DNA from: Eriocheir sinensis
Lineage: Eukaryota; Arthropoda; Malacostraca; Decapoda; Varunidae
DNA length: 64,000 nucleotides
Assembly (NCBI RefSeq): GCF_024679095.1
Contig: NC_066553.1
Location: 6,306,567-6,370,566 of the forward strand
Direction of reading: 5' to 3'
Each line of letters begins with the position of its first letter. Within the stretch, counting starts at the first letter, position 1. Below the pieces are notes generated by a model that worked only from the letters and a program-made list of their open reading frames with translations, had not been told where the DNA came from and searched no databases. Position numbers and translations under genes: made by a program. Positions 24,451 to 36,924 of the stretch are shown one piece after another.

Positions 24451-24604
24451 TGGGGGATGATGTATGGTTAAGGCATAATACCTGTGCGGGTGGGTGTCTG
24501 CCTAGCCTGGGCGTAGTGGGAAGGACTGGGTGGGTGGGTGAGTGCTATGGTGGTTAGGTAGTGACGCACGGCGACTGAGAGTTGTGAAGGTTTAGGGTTG
24601 ATCA

Positions 24605-24850
24605 ATGGGCGTGTGCTGGGTCTGCCGTGCGAGGAATGACGGCGGTGGTGGAAGTAATGGCCACCGCGGTGATGATGGTGTTGGTGGTGTGTGTGATGAT
24701 TGTGGTAGTGGCAATGAATCCCATGATTATGGTATTCTTGGTAAGAGTGTTGGTTATCGGGAGGTAATGATGGTCGTGATGATATATTTAGCCTCTGTTT
24801 GTTATGCAGGTGATGGAAGGGGTGGTGGTGGTGTGGTCGTGTGACGGCAA
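24605..24850. repeat. GGT/GAT-rich cryptic repeat
   Basis: Recurring GGTGGTG, GATGATGG and GGTGTTGG words without an exact unit. The 79-codon ORF over it is Gly-rich repeat translation. Confidence 0.6.
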
Positions 24851-25021
24851 GCTTGAGGGCTCGGCTCTTCCCCTCGTCTCTCCATAGTTCTGTATACGGG
24901 ACGAAGCGACGATAAACATTTTTGGCGTAATATTAATAGGTAAAATGAGTCCTTAATGAGTTTTTGTCTCTTGGTAATTGTTGTGGTGGCATTGATCACA
25001 TGTTAATCACACAGCTGACGT

Positions 25022-25080
25022 TACATATGGGTAATCTTAGACTACTCGGCGGTGACTGAAAATCGTCAGTTTGTAGGGCC
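25022..25080 (-). mobile_element. SINE-2 fragment
   Basis: GGTAATCTTAGACTACTCGG followed by CGGTGACTGAAAATC matches GGTAGTCTTAGGCCACTTGG and CGGTGACTGAAAAATC in the SINE-2 copy at 38068-38232, in the same orientation. Confidence 0.65.
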
Positions 25081-25091
25081 GGGCGGGACTA

Positions 25092-25313
25092 GGGTCGGTA
25101 TTCTCAGACGCTCCCGCCTCTAACATCAATATTTCAAAAGGCGAAAAAGGACATCAATTGCGTTATCATGAGTGTTTTCTTAGGTTCTTGGTATGGAGGA
25201 AGGTTCAAACTACAACTAGGGTCATTAAACTACCCCTGGAAATGCCCCAAACTCCAACGAAACCCGTGTCAAATATGTGAGCTTGGGCGACGAAATGTTT
25301 TAAAATATGACCC
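25092..25313. mobile_element. Putative MITE (MITE-3), copy 1
   Basis: A 222-bp non-coding segment that aligns along its whole length with 32442-32664 (223 bp): GGTCGGTATT at the start, CATCAATATTTC, ATGAGTGTTT, GGAAATGCCCCAAA, GTCAAATATGTGA, and GGGCGACGAAATGTTT at the end. The ends are weakly inverted: GGGTCGGTATTCTCAGAC against reverse-complemented GGGTCATATTTTAAAACATT. Equal lengths and TIR-like ends suggest a MITE; the target-site duplication is not clear. Confidence 0.65.
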
Positions 25314-25887
25314 TTGAGCCATATCCTCGGTGTCCTGCCGCACGCTAACTGCTGACCCATCCCCTCCCCAATGGAATAATAATAACTTGGAATCTCACCC
25401 CTTACTCCAAATTAGCAGAGAGTGTGACTGACAGGCTAACTAAGGGAAGGGAAGGGAAATAAAATAACAGAAAGGATGAAGACTGGGATGGAGGCGGGGC
25501 AGCAGCAGCACCGGCGAGAATTGAGCGGGAATGGAGGGGGAGGAAAAAATGGAGGGGAAGAGGAGAGGAAAACGAGAATGGCTTATAAGGGGAAGGGAGA
25601 AGTGAGAAAATAAAGGATTCTGGCAAATAAGAAAGTGACGGAAAAAAGTGAAAATTCGATATTTTAAGAGGAGACTGTAAGACATATGGATAAACTTGGT
25701 GTACATAAATATTCAGGTTCCTGTCCGCCCAGATCATTTTTATATCTATCTGCCTTCCATAGTTATGTTATTCTACTCGTTGCTGCCACTCCTGCTGCTG
25801 CCACTCCTGCTACTGATATTTCTGTAGGTGCCATGTACTATAGCGTGTTTGCTCACTTCCGCAAGTCACACCGAAATAGCGAACCAC
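25314..25887. other. Stretch without a recognisable gene
   Basis: Purine-rich on + from 25440 to 25660, then mixed sequence. ORFs here run into the 23-bp repeat and are not credible. Confidence 0.5.
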
Positions 25888-26356
25888 AACCAACATCACC
25901 ACCACACCACAACCAACATCACCACCACACCACAATCAACATCACCACCACACCACAACCAACATCACCACCACACCACAATCAACATCACCACCACACT
26001 ACAACCAACATCACCACCACACCACAATCAACATCACCACCACACCACAACCAACATCACCACCACACCACAACCAAAATCACCACCACTCCACAATCAA
26101 CATCACCGCCACACCACAACCAACATCACCACCACACCACAACCAACATCACCACCACACCACAATTAACATCACCACCACACTACAACCAACATCACTA
26201 CCACACTACAACCAACATCACCACCACACCACAACCAACATCACCACCACACCACAACCAACATCACCACCACACCACAACCAACATCACCACCACACCA
26301 CAACCAACATCACCACCACACCACAACCAACATCACCACCACACCACAACCAACAT
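25888..26356. repeat. 23-bp minisatellite, about 20 units
   Basis: The unit AACCAACATCACCACCACAC plus CAC is repeated with AATCAACATC, ACTACAAC and similar variants. Because 23 is not a multiple of 3, one frame rotates through HHHH, TTT and PP runs, giving a 266-codon ORF that is a repeat artefact. The + strand has almost no G, so the strands are strongly asymmetric. Confidence 0.96.
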
Positions 26357-27789
26357 GAAAGCAACAATAAGATACTGTAGACCAATAACAACAATAACAG
26401 CAACCTTTCAACCATCCCCACGACCTCAGTTCCATCAGTTTCTAAAACAACGCAGGTGTAAGTTACTATTAATGCATAATATTTAATGATTGTGCTGAAG
26501 GGTTTGCTGGGTGAATAGAAACTCGTGTCGTTAATGTTAATGTGTTGTTGCGGTGATTGGCTTTTTTTTTCTGTTGTGCTGTTGGAATGGATATTGTGAT
26601 TCATTTAGTAAGTCCCTTTCAAGACGCGTTACCCGTGTATTTCATTCAGGGTCTGTTAACAACAACGAAGGGGTATCATATGAGCGCATTTGCATCCGTT
26701 TGTGTCGTGGGATGTGACAGACCTTGGTTTGAACACATGATTTGCATCTACGCGAATCAGACTGTTGATTTGCATAACACTGGACCGTGTATGCATGTGT
26801 GTGAAGAAATAAAGATCGATGTTGCTTCACAAAGAGGAAGTTTGAGAGCACTGAAACGATAAGATTCCGGCCATGAGTTTTTTTTTCAAGCTCCGGAAGA
26901 AGTAATCAATAAAAGTACTGACAGACGACAGCACGAAGCGTGTATGGTCGACGAAGTGAGAAATTGAAGGGATGAATTTTAAAATGAAAAAAAACAAAAA
27001 AAAACGAAGGTGTTAGCTTATGGCGAATACAAGAACACCAGTGTATTTTGTATGTGTAGTTATATGGTATGGATAGCGCACTAGTGTTTGGTTTTAGAAT
27101 ATAAGATAATATAATGAATAGTTAAAATAAATGCATAAGTATAATCGATGCAGTAAATCATTACATGGTTATGTATTATCAATGAAATTTAAAGTCAGCC
27201 ACACGAGTAGTTTTTGGGCATTGCTGCTCGCGAACACCAGGCTCAGAGTGTCTTGTAGACTTCAATGGAAGGTGCACGCTGACGAGGATAAGGCTCCATT
27301 GTACAGATGGACACAAATAGCCTGCAGGACCCCGTGTAAGGAACAGAGAACAAGACCTGCCACACCTTACTTGACGGCATGTCACTCTGGCTGGCCCCGC
27401 CTGTGGCTCAGACTGAGAATCGAACATTGTTTCAAATTTAGATTCGAAGTGTAGTGAAATTGCATTGTAGTTTGTGAATATTGCTGTTCCAGTGTTATTA
27501 GACTATTTACTGACACTCCTGATTTATTTTTGATCCATTATGAGTGAGTTGTGTGTACTGACCTGTTACTGTTATTGTAAAATGCATAACATACTTCATA
27601 TATATCGCCGTGTCGTTACTCCGAAGCATTGTGTCCGGCACTTACTCGGCTCAGGCGGCATGAGCGAGTGGGAGGGAAGGGAACCCTCAGCCAGAGGCCG
27701 TAGTAGCTGCCAGGCTGCGGTGGTGGTGGGACTTTATAGTGAGCTTTTTTTCATGTGTGTTTGTCCGTCTACGCCCGCGTCATCCACAG
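26357..27789. other. Stretch without a recognised gene
   Basis: Several ORFs of 60-114 codons (for example 26557-26862 and 27131-27454 on +) have mixed amino-acid composition but match nothing I know. A-rich patches at 26980-27005. 27640-27790 is GC-richer and leads into the candidate exon at 27790. Confidence 0.5.
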
Positions 27790-27846
27790 CCGCGACCCTG
27801 CTGGACCCTGAGCCACTGGACGGAATAGAGGCCACGCCAGCAACTG
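27790..27846 (+). CDS. Candidate 57-bp exon of an unknown gene
   Basis: A pyrimidine-containing stretch ending CATCCACAG (3' splice-site type) is followed by 57 GC-rich bases and then GTAAGT, the consensus 5' splice site. In the frame that stays open the exon reads ATLLDPEPLDGIEATPAT and has phase 1 at both ends, so it could be skipped without a frameshift. I do not recognise the peptide. The evidence is only two splice-site matches and an open frame, which can occur by chance in 64 kb; the exon could also be untranslated. Confidence 0.25.
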
Positions 27847-27988
27847 GTAAGTGGACTCGTTACCGTGATTTTAATTTTTTTTAGATTCATTTATTGTTTT
27901 TTCCATCCACTTGTAAACGTGACAAGTGGAGGATTATTTGTCATTGTACTAAAAAAACCCCACTATCAGACACCTGAGAAAAGATTAG

Positions 27989-27991
<3 letters not shown>

Positions 27992-28040
<49 letters not shown>

Positions 28041-28047
28041 TGTGTAA
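27992..28047. repeat. (GT)n microsatellite
   Basis: About 26 GT units with one TTTG interruption. Confidence 0.96.
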
Positions 28048-28227
28048 ATGATATTACGCTTGTTCTTAGTTTTACCATAGGCTACCGGACGTACGCTGTT
28101 GCCTATTTAACTTCCCAGCGTTTTGGTCGCACAGTGAAGGCAAGAGGTGGTGTGGGTACTGGGTAGGTTTGGTGAGGCAATGGATACTTTTACCGGGCGT
28201 GCACGCGCAGGAGGAGGTAGTCAGGCA

Positions 28228-28281
<54 letters not shown>
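28228..28281. repeat. Compound microsatellite (CG)n(CA)n
   Basis: AACGCGCGCG leads into about 22 CA units; a Z-DNA-prone sequence. Confidence 0.96.
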
Positions 28282-28282
<1 letters not shown>

Positions 28283-30060
28283 ATGTTACCCGTGTTTCTC
28301 AGTGTTACTTCAGCTCAACTGTGTCACTATAATCAGAGCATTTGAGTTTTTTTCTGTATTTTGGTTTGTAGCCAGTTTTCGGTACAGAAACTTATTACGA
28401 TACAGCCTTTACGTGATCCTGTAGAAACGTTTTCCCGCTGATTATCACAGCATCGAGATATTTAACAAGATGAGTACGTGGAAGGGTATGTTTAGACAAA
28501 TATCAACACTTTTTTGCGAAACTATTCACTTTAAAAGACCAATCTGTATACGCGCTTGCCTTTTAAACAACAGTATTTTTGTCCGTAGTTTTCTATCATT
28601 ATGAAAGTAGTCGTGAGGGAACAGAATCTAAAAACTGAACGGTAAACATTTTAGAAAGAAGTGTTCTGTTCTGTTAGCTAACATCACACGACTCTCTACT
28701 GCCTTGGGAAATACATCTGTGCAAAGAAAATAATGCTCTCTCGGGGAATCTAAATAAAACTGTTACTAAAGGGTGAGAGTCCTGGGAAGCCTGGCCTGGA
28801 GGGAAAGTGTGCCGGCCAATCACCGCGCGTCAACGTTAAAAAATTGTGCATCGCGTATCCAGGATAAGCTTATGTAACATTAATTAGGAGCCGGATAATC
28901 AGTTGCTCCCACTGTGGAAAATACCTCAAGTATTTACAGAACTTGTAGCTGGTTGCCTGGAACAGCTCGTAGCGTATAGCAGTACCGGTAACTTATCCTT
29001 CTACAGATTACGTACTGTGGCTAGTTCCTGCATTTCATATACATCATTTTAAACTCCTGTAGGTTGCCATAAAACGAGTTAATGAAAAAAAAGGCAAGCA
29101 ATCTGGTTCACGAACATAGATCACCTAAGCTCTTAGGCATGACTAGGCTTTTAAGGAGTCTGGAGCGTGAAGGCACGCCATCCATGATCCGCTATGTGGT
29201 CCAGTAATCACACATTTACTCTGCGAGGAAGTAGCTGGAGGAACGATCACCAGCCAGGCGAGTGCCAAGAAGGAGGCGTCAAGGCAGCTGCTGCGTAGCG
29301 TAAACGAAAAGACGGATGTTAAATCTTTTCCTGTCTAAAAGTAACGTTTTATCATTTACCTATGTATTGTATTTATTTGCTTGTTTATCTGACATAAAAA
29401 AGCAATATGAAGTGCTGATAATGCTGATATTAAACTGCCGTGGTGTCACACGTTTCATAACACAATTCGTCTTGGCTACCAAAGACAGCGTTGTTGAAAG
29501 TCACTGTCGAAACAACGCCAAGGACAACAGCGTCAGCATCAACGGCAGCGAGCTGGAAATACACAGGGCAGCCTTCATAGGTGTTTCGCGCTGCTGCACC
29601 TCATCAAGCAGCGGGATGGACTGGGAAAGCTACACTACAGGTGGCACATAGACTCCGGCAGCCGGAGCACCGTTGTGCGGGAAGGGAAGGCAATATATAG
29701 TGCTTCTGTATGTAGCGCATCACGCCGAGTTGAGATTTCTCCATACTTTTCCTCATTGTCAAACGCTACGTAAGGATTGGTTAGGTTTAGGCAGTTATCA
29801 AGGCACATTATATGACAGCAAGTTGGATGCGGGCGTGAGAGGTGGGGAGAACCAGGCGGAGGAAAGTTGTCTAGTCGCCTCCCGTGATACCCGCAGGTGA
29901 CGAGCAGAGGCTGTGGCGGCGAGGATGACACAAGGGATACTGCCGTTGTAAAGGCAATACCTCCGACACCATCACATCACAGCAATAGTGACATGTAGAG
30001 AAAGGTTTGGGGCGTTAATATTTTTCATTTCTTGTTATTGTGCTGGAGTAGTCCTTGAAC
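28282..30060. other. Stretch without a recognised gene
   Basis: 1.8 kb with little low-complexity sequence, unusual for this window. ORFs of 75-111 codons at 29316-29651 (+) and 29635-29931 (-) overlap on opposite strands and resemble nothing I know. No mobile element is visible, so this may be unique host sequence. Confidence 0.5.

Positions 30061-30140
<80 letters not shown>
30061..30140. repeat. (GT)n microsatellite
   Basis: About 39 uninterrupted GT units. Confidence 0.97.
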
Positions 30141-30295
30141 GCCTCGTGGAGGCGAAAATATAAGGAAAAATGAGGAGGGTCAATGATGTCAACGGGAAGC
30201 TAAACACACGGTCCCTTAGCCACGCCAAAAGTTCCGATGTACGTCGACTGTTATTTGTTTTCTATACACACTCGTTCACTTTGTTTGTGCTGAAA

Positions 30296-30558
30296 CATTA
30301 TTTTAGGAAGACACACGACTATTTTTAATGAGATCGATCTTAAGAACTGTTATTTATCGGCCGTTGCGTAACGTCGAATAAACATAATGAAGAGAAAACA
30401 GCTGACAAAATGTTGAAATAAAGCAAACATTATTTTAGGAAGACACACTACTATCTTTAACGAGGTCGATCTTAAGAACTATTATTTATCGGCCGTTGCG
30501 TAACGTCGAATAAACATCATGAAGAGAAAACAGCTCACAAAATGTTGAAATAAAGCAA
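30296..30558. repeat. 132-bp tandem duplication, two units
   Basis: Unit 1 starts CATTATTTTAGGAAGACACA at 30296 and unit 2 identically at 30428. Both contain TTATTTATCGGCCGTTGCGT and end ATGTTGAAATAAAGCAA. I count about ten substitutions and no indels over 132 bases, so the duplication is fairly recent. The unit is not related to any other repeat in the window. Confidence 0.95.
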
Positions 30559-31389
30559 CGAGGCTCAGTCCCCGAGGGCAAGCCTGAGATGAGCCCATTA
30601 GGAAGGCAGCCTGGCAGCGCCCTTCTTTAATCCTCCTCGTCTCCGCGGGCTTCCTTCACCTCTATTCCTCCTCACGTCAGCTTTTCCCATGCACCCGGAC
30701 GCGGAGTTTTCTGCCTCAGTTTCCCTCGCCCGGAGTCATCGCCACCTGGTGCTCATTCATTTCCCAAAGTATATTCCGTACTTGCTTTAACATTATCTTA
30801 TTCATGACGTACTCCCACACCAGTCGCCCTTAAATGACTTGCTCTCCCTTCTAATTCGAAACTGGATTATTTTCACCAACTTAGAGAGATAATGCTATTT
30901 TTATTTTATTTGATCATGTATATATCACGTCATGTTATAGATCAATACAGCGTTAGGGAATAAGAGCTCTGTACAACAACTTTTCTCGTAATCTTTGCAA
31001 ATATCTGCGAGTTGGAGATATCGTACGAATTCCTTGTACGCTTTCTGCTATCCTTCTTTTATATCACTCGGCTTTCCTTTACTCATCTGTTTTCCTTTTT
31101 TTGTCATTATCCGGTTCTAAGGAGCAGTATGTATCGAATAAGGACTCTTGTTTTCAGGCTTGTTCCTTGCTAGTGGTTCCTGTGTTTCCCTTCAATTTGT
31201 ACCCCGCCCCTTTCCTGCCTGCCCCTCCCCCCCATCCCCTTCTCTTGTTCCATAAATTTTTCTTCACCCTACTTTTTATCCTCCTCCTCCTCCTCTTTCT
31301 CCTGTTTTTTCCTCTCCCTTATTCTCCTCCTCCTCCTTTTTTTTTGCGTATTAATTAAAAAAGTCCGGATTTGTTACATATTTTTCGGC
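30559..31389. other. Stretch without a recognisable gene
   Basis: Pyrimidine-rich at 31190-31345 (TCCTCCTCC words). The rest is ordinary sequence. Confidence 0.55.
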
Positions 31390-31449
31390 GTGTGAGTATT
31401 GCTTGAGTAGATTGGATGTTATGAAATGGCGTGTGTTTTATGGTAGGGG

Positions 31450-31752
31450 GCGGCTGTTGTGTGTTGCAGGGTGTGCGTTGCGAGACTGAGGCGGTTGTGT
31501 TGCGGCGAGTGAATGTTTCGTGGAGGAGGAGGAGGAGGAAGAAAAAGGGTTATTAAGCAGGAGGAAGAAACAGCGGGGCAACAATGGCAGCAGCAATAGA
31601 TTTTTCAGAAAGGGACAGGATGAAATAGACCAAGGGAAGTACAGAAACCACCAGCAAGGAACAGCCTGATGCGATTATTTCTTCGGTACGTAATGTTGTC
31701 GTGCGTTGTGGCGTGTGAGTGTTGCGAGACTGAGGCGGCTGTTGTGTGTTGC
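31450..31752. repeat. Short direct duplication (GTTGCGAGACTGAGGCGG)
   Basis: GTTGCGAGACTGAGGCGG occurs at 31477-31494 and 31721-31738. CTGTTGTGTGTTGC lies before the first copy and after the second. Part of a TGTTGCG-rich degenerate region; origin unknown. Confidence 0.7.
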
Positions 31753-32013
31753 TGCGGGAGTTGTGGTCGTTAAATGAAGAATCACTAATCCGTTGTTAGA
31801 TAAATCAAAAGTTTCCGGCCTTTTTAACATTCCTACTCACTGCCTTGCTCTGACTGTCCACGGTCTTAAACTTCACTGGACTCGCTCCCCCTACTCTCTC
31901 AATCTCCATAGTTTTGGGATCCCAGCATATTTATTTAATTATTTTTTATTTTACTTCTATCTTCGCTAGTTTACCACCGCAGTTGGCAGAAAAAGAAAAA
32001 GAACTGTGAAAGA

Positions 32014-32015
<2 letters not shown>

Positions 32016-32070
<55 letters not shown>
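32016..32070. repeat. (GA)n microsatellite
   Basis: About 27 uninterrupted GA units followed by a G-rich patch. Confidence 0.97.
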
Positions 32071-32071
<1 letters not shown>

Positions 32072-32226
32072 GGGAAGGGGGGCGGGGAGGGGGAGGGGAG
32101 CGGTAAAATATTGCAGCAGACATGGCACTTGGCGATAAAGTACACCTAATACATGTGTCCGTTTGGTCAGCGCGTGAATAACGTCGCTGTGTTCCGCCTC
32201 TTTTTCTGTTCCTTTTTCTTTTTTAG

Positions 32227-32329
32227 CGGCGAGTGTTTCCGTCCGCCGTGTGAGGGACCGACACCGCGACCCTACCACGTGTGCACTCTGGCCTCGGTTC
32301 CGACACGTGAGAAAGAGACCAGTGGAAAG
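32227..32329 (+). CDS. Candidate 103-bp exon or SINE-related sequence
   Basis: A long pyrimidine tract ending CTTTTTTAG precedes a GC-rich segment that ends GGAAAG then GTGTAAG. The open frame reads GECFRPPCEGPTPRPYHVCT then LASVPTREKETSGK. Against it: the following 120 bases on the minus strand contain GATTCGATTCC, a B-box-like word, so the segment may belong to a tRNA-derived repeat. I cannot choose between the two. Confidence 0.2.
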
Positions 32330-32441
32330 GTGTAAGAAATGTGGAACGCTTTATAAATCATCGTACCAGTCAGTGATGTGTCAGCATTGGAATCGAATCG
32401 TGCGGTGACGTCGTTGCCTCCCCGGCCGAGGACTCTTACTA

Positions 32442-32664
32442 GGTCGGTATTATAAGACACACTCGCTTCTCACATCAGTATTTCTAAGGGTCAAAGAGGG
32501 GATCGGTTGAGTTGTAATGAGTGTTTATTTAAGTTCACGGTACAGAAGAAGGGTCACACTACCACCAGGGTCATAAAACTGCTCCTGGAAATGCCCCAAA
32601 ACTCCTACGAACGCCTTGTCAAATATGTGAACTTGGGCGGCGAAATGTTTAGTAATACGGCCCC
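32442..32664. mobile_element. Putative MITE (MITE-3), copy 2
   Basis: Aligns end to end with 25092-25313. Its right end reverse-complemented is GGGGCCGTATTACTAAACAT, against GGTCGGTATTATAAGACACA on the left, a better inverted pair over the first ten bases than in copy 1. Confidence 0.68.
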
Positions 32665-32694
32665 TTACATATTAGTATTTTTACTTTATCTCTA

Positions 32695-32955
<261 letters not shown>

Positions 32956-33587
32956 TTATTTATTTTCTGATGCTACTTCTTTCTTTTTTTCCTTTATCCT
33001 TTTTTTTTCTTTTTCTTTTTCTTCTCTTTCGTTTAGCCACACCCTCTCCCTCTCTCTTCTAGTACGTCTTACGACACTCAGGTATGTGTGTGCCTGGAGG
33101 GTCAATATGATAATTTACGGCTGAGAGATATTAAGGACTGAACAGTGTTGTTATAGCGACCCCGTACAAATACACAAAGCAAAGGAAGAATGAATGGACG
33201 GTGTCACCATTGTATAAGAAAAATGGCTGCGGAGTCGAGGGTGTCAGGAATAAAAAGGTAACGAAAATGAGGGTCGTGCCGAGAGAATTGCCTTCATTAT
33301 TCATTAGCTTACATATAATTCAAACATGTTCAGTGCAGCAGTTCGATCGACTTCATTCATTATTCTATATGTGTATTTATTCATTAAGGTTCTCACCGTG
33401 TTCTAATCGGCTCTTTCACGTTTGCGTTTTCTGTAATAACTACAACTTATACGTGGCCTTTCTTTTTCTCACCCTTCACTCCTATATTTCCTCACCTTAG
33501 GGTTAGGCTTAGCGCCCTTCGCATCTCACTACTCCACCGCCTCACAACCACCTCCCTTCCTCCACTCCTAATTACCACTGCACACGT
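32956..33587. other. Stretch without a recognisable gene
   Basis: Pyrimidine-rich at 32990-33060. A 99-codon + ORF at 33201-33500 is unrecognised. Confidence 0.5.
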
Positions 33588-33781
33588 CAAAGTTGCCAGA
33601 TTGTCTCACTCAGCCTCTTATATTTACCGACTTCCGACCCCAAAACTGTCTCGTGGACCCCAATAAGCAGATACACTTATAATTATCGTTAAAATAGTTA
33701 ATTCCTGATGTTTCTTGGCAATAGTTAGGCGTCAGAAACCGGTAAATACTATGCTCTGAGTACGACAGTCTGGCAACGGTA
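33588..33781. mobile_element. hAT-like MITE (MITE-2), copy 1
   Basis: A 194-bp element. Left end CAAAGTTGCCAGATTGTCTC; right end reverse-complemented TACCGTTGCCAGACTGTCGT, an inverted repeat over about 25 bp. It is flanked by GCACACGT (33580-33587) and GTACACGT (33782-33789), an 8-bp duplication with one mismatch. An 8-bp target duplication is the known hallmark of hAT transposons. The element has no coding sequence. Confidence 0.8.
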
Positions 33782-33836
33782 GTACACGTAGCCAGCGTTA
33801 AAGTACCCCATCAGGCTGAGGCTCCACATTCTGGCC

Positions 33837-34041
33837 CAGCGATGCCAAACTGTCGTACTCTGAACATCGTATTTTTATCATTTTCATTCCTAAAACTCTC
33901 GTACCTTTACAAATCACGATAGAAAATTAAAGTTATCGCTGAAAATATTAAGTAGTGATGGTTTTCTTTCATTTTCTCAATTGTTATATGTCAGAAACTA
34001 CGAAAAGGCAATGGGATGCGTACGATAAGTTGGCAACGCTG
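33837..34041. mobile_element. hAT-like MITE (MITE-2), copy 2
   Basis: A 205-bp element in the same orientation as copy 1, 55 bp away. Ends: CAGCGATGCCAAACTGTCGT and, reverse-complemented, CAGCGTTGCCAACTTATCGT. Shared internal words with copy 1 include AAAACTCTCGT / AAAACTGTCTCGT, TTATCGCTGAAAATA / TTATCGTTAAAATA and GTCAGAAACTACG / GTCAGAAACCGG. Flanks TTCTGGCC and CTCTAGCT agree at five of eight bases, the differences being transitions, as expected of an old 8-bp duplication. The terminal CAGCG fits the hAT YARNG consensus. Confidence 0.8.
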
Positions 34042-34196
34042 CTCTAGCTCATTATTCGTCTTTGTTCCGCCTGAATTCATGCTTACCCTAAGTCTATATA
34101 TACCAAGTCAAGTCATTCTGCTTCAAAACTGCGACCGGTACGCGCAGGAGGCGGTTTTGGGGCGGAGCAGCGGGATGACGCAACTTGGAGCTAAAA

Positions 34197-34200
34197 AAAA

Positions 34201-34231
<31 letters not shown>

Positions 34232-34233
34232 AA
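34197..34233. repeat. (AAAT)n microsatellite
   Basis: About nine tandem AAAT units following an A-rich run. Confidence 0.93.
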
Positions 34234-35061
34234 AAATACCCGCCAGTTCAGGGGCGACTAAAGTTGGGGCCGTATGTGCACTCCGCATGTGCATTCTCGC
34301 CTTCTTTCACAGCGCGTTCAGGCAAGCCACTGACGAAAAATGTGTCTTTTTATTGTGCTATTGCGTGACTGTAATTTCAATGACTACAAAGGGCGGTGTG
34401 GGGTGTGAGGGAGGGCATGTTGAGGTGATTGATTTAAATTAGTCCGCCTTTCTTCGTTTTCTCTAAATCCCTGTTTCTACATTCTCTAGTTTGGCTCCAA
34501 GCAGTGTCACGAATAAACCACGCCTCGGCCTCGGACTTGACTTGGTGTATATAGACTTAGTGCTTGCCAACCCAAATGTTTCAAATCACGTAACTGGCCA
34601 CCGAATGACCGCGACCCGTCACGTTGAGGAGACGGTGACGATGCAAACACGACGACGTTTAAAGCAGGGATGTTAAATATATATAATAGATATTAAAAAA
34701 AAAATCAACCTAGATGATGAAAGACAGTAGGGACCAATATATTGAAGCCATCATGTACCCGTGTTTTCTTTTCCATTTTCTTTTATCGTGCTTGTTATCC
34801 GTCTTCTTTAATTTTCCTAACCGAGAACACAGCACCACGTTCTCGAGATATAATCCTCGTAATCACGATGTACATTCACCTGACCTCCTGTACTTCTAGC
34901 TGACACGACACACAGGAGGATAACAGACCGTGTAATCAGTATGGTTGATGAGCTGAAAAAGAGGTAAAAAGCGTATTCCTCCTTCGCTAAATGTTCGCCG
35001 CCTAGTCCAGAGTATCAGCTTCTTGACAAGGGAATTTTATTATTAACACACAACCGTTTAA
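34234..35061. other. Stretch without a recognisable gene
   Basis: Ordinary sequence; two ORFs of about 61 codons on + are unrecognised. Confidence 0.5.

Positions 35062-35098
<37 letters not shown>
35062..35098. repeat. (TC)n microsatellite
   Basis: About 18 uninterrupted TC units. Confidence 0.95.
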
Positions 35099-35100
<2 letters not shown>

Positions 35101-35127
35101 CAAAATAAGGTAAAGTTGGGTCACAGT

Positions 35128-35300
35128 TTATAGATGTGCGTTGCCACGGTGTTCATCTCCATCACCTCAGCCTTTGAACCCTTTGTGAGGATGAATACAT
35201 TGTCTAGTAACACATGGGGCGTTTGACATCCGGGTTACCAGAATTTGCGTTCACCACGTTTTCCCAGGTATCGATAAGCAGGTCTTTAATACGGATATAT
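35128..35300 (-). mobile_element. SINE-1 3' part, copy 2
   Basis: On the minus strand: CTTATCGATACCTGGGAAAA (family GATAAATGGGTACCTGGG), GGTAACCCGGATGTCAAAC, then GGTTCAAAGGCTGAGG and GATGGAGATGAACACCG. The block order matches the body and tail of SINE-1 at 3213-3450 and 52126-52390. The tRNA-like head is absent. Confidence 0.55.
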
Positions 35301-35397
35301 ATTGCGCCAACAACTCTGCGTCCATGTATTGAACTGTTTGTCATGAAAGGGAACAGCAAACATTCCTGCAATCACCCGGACTAATGGAAGTAATGGG

Positions 35398-35420
35398 ACA
35401 CACACACCGACACCCCCCCC

Positions 35421-35454
<34 letters not shown>
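35398..35454. repeat. (CA)n with C run
   Basis: GACACACACACCGACACCCC, a C run, then about 13 CA units. Confidence 0.9.
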
Positions 35455-36627
<1,173 letters not shown>

Positions 36628-36924
36628 ATTTTTAAAGCGTAATACTTTTCACGGCGGAGGGCAGCGACAGGGCTGTTAAATAACTATATCTTCGATCTTA
36701 TAAATTATCAAAACAGCTTTCTGGGACTATATTGATAATTTGAAACATAAAATCGACTGTACTTGACGGTACTTTTCATTGTTGCCTGCATATTACTAAT
36801 ACTGACAACTGTTTCCTGTGTGTAGGTTATCTATTATCCACTAAATCGGACACGCCGTGTGACCGCAGGTTGCCAAAGCTCGATACTGCTCACCTCAGAC
36901 TCGTGCGGCTCGTCTTAACCGCAA

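Noticed and set aside
25686..26486. 266-codon ORF with HHHH, TTT and PP runs
   Set aside because: It is the 23-bp repeat rotating through frames.
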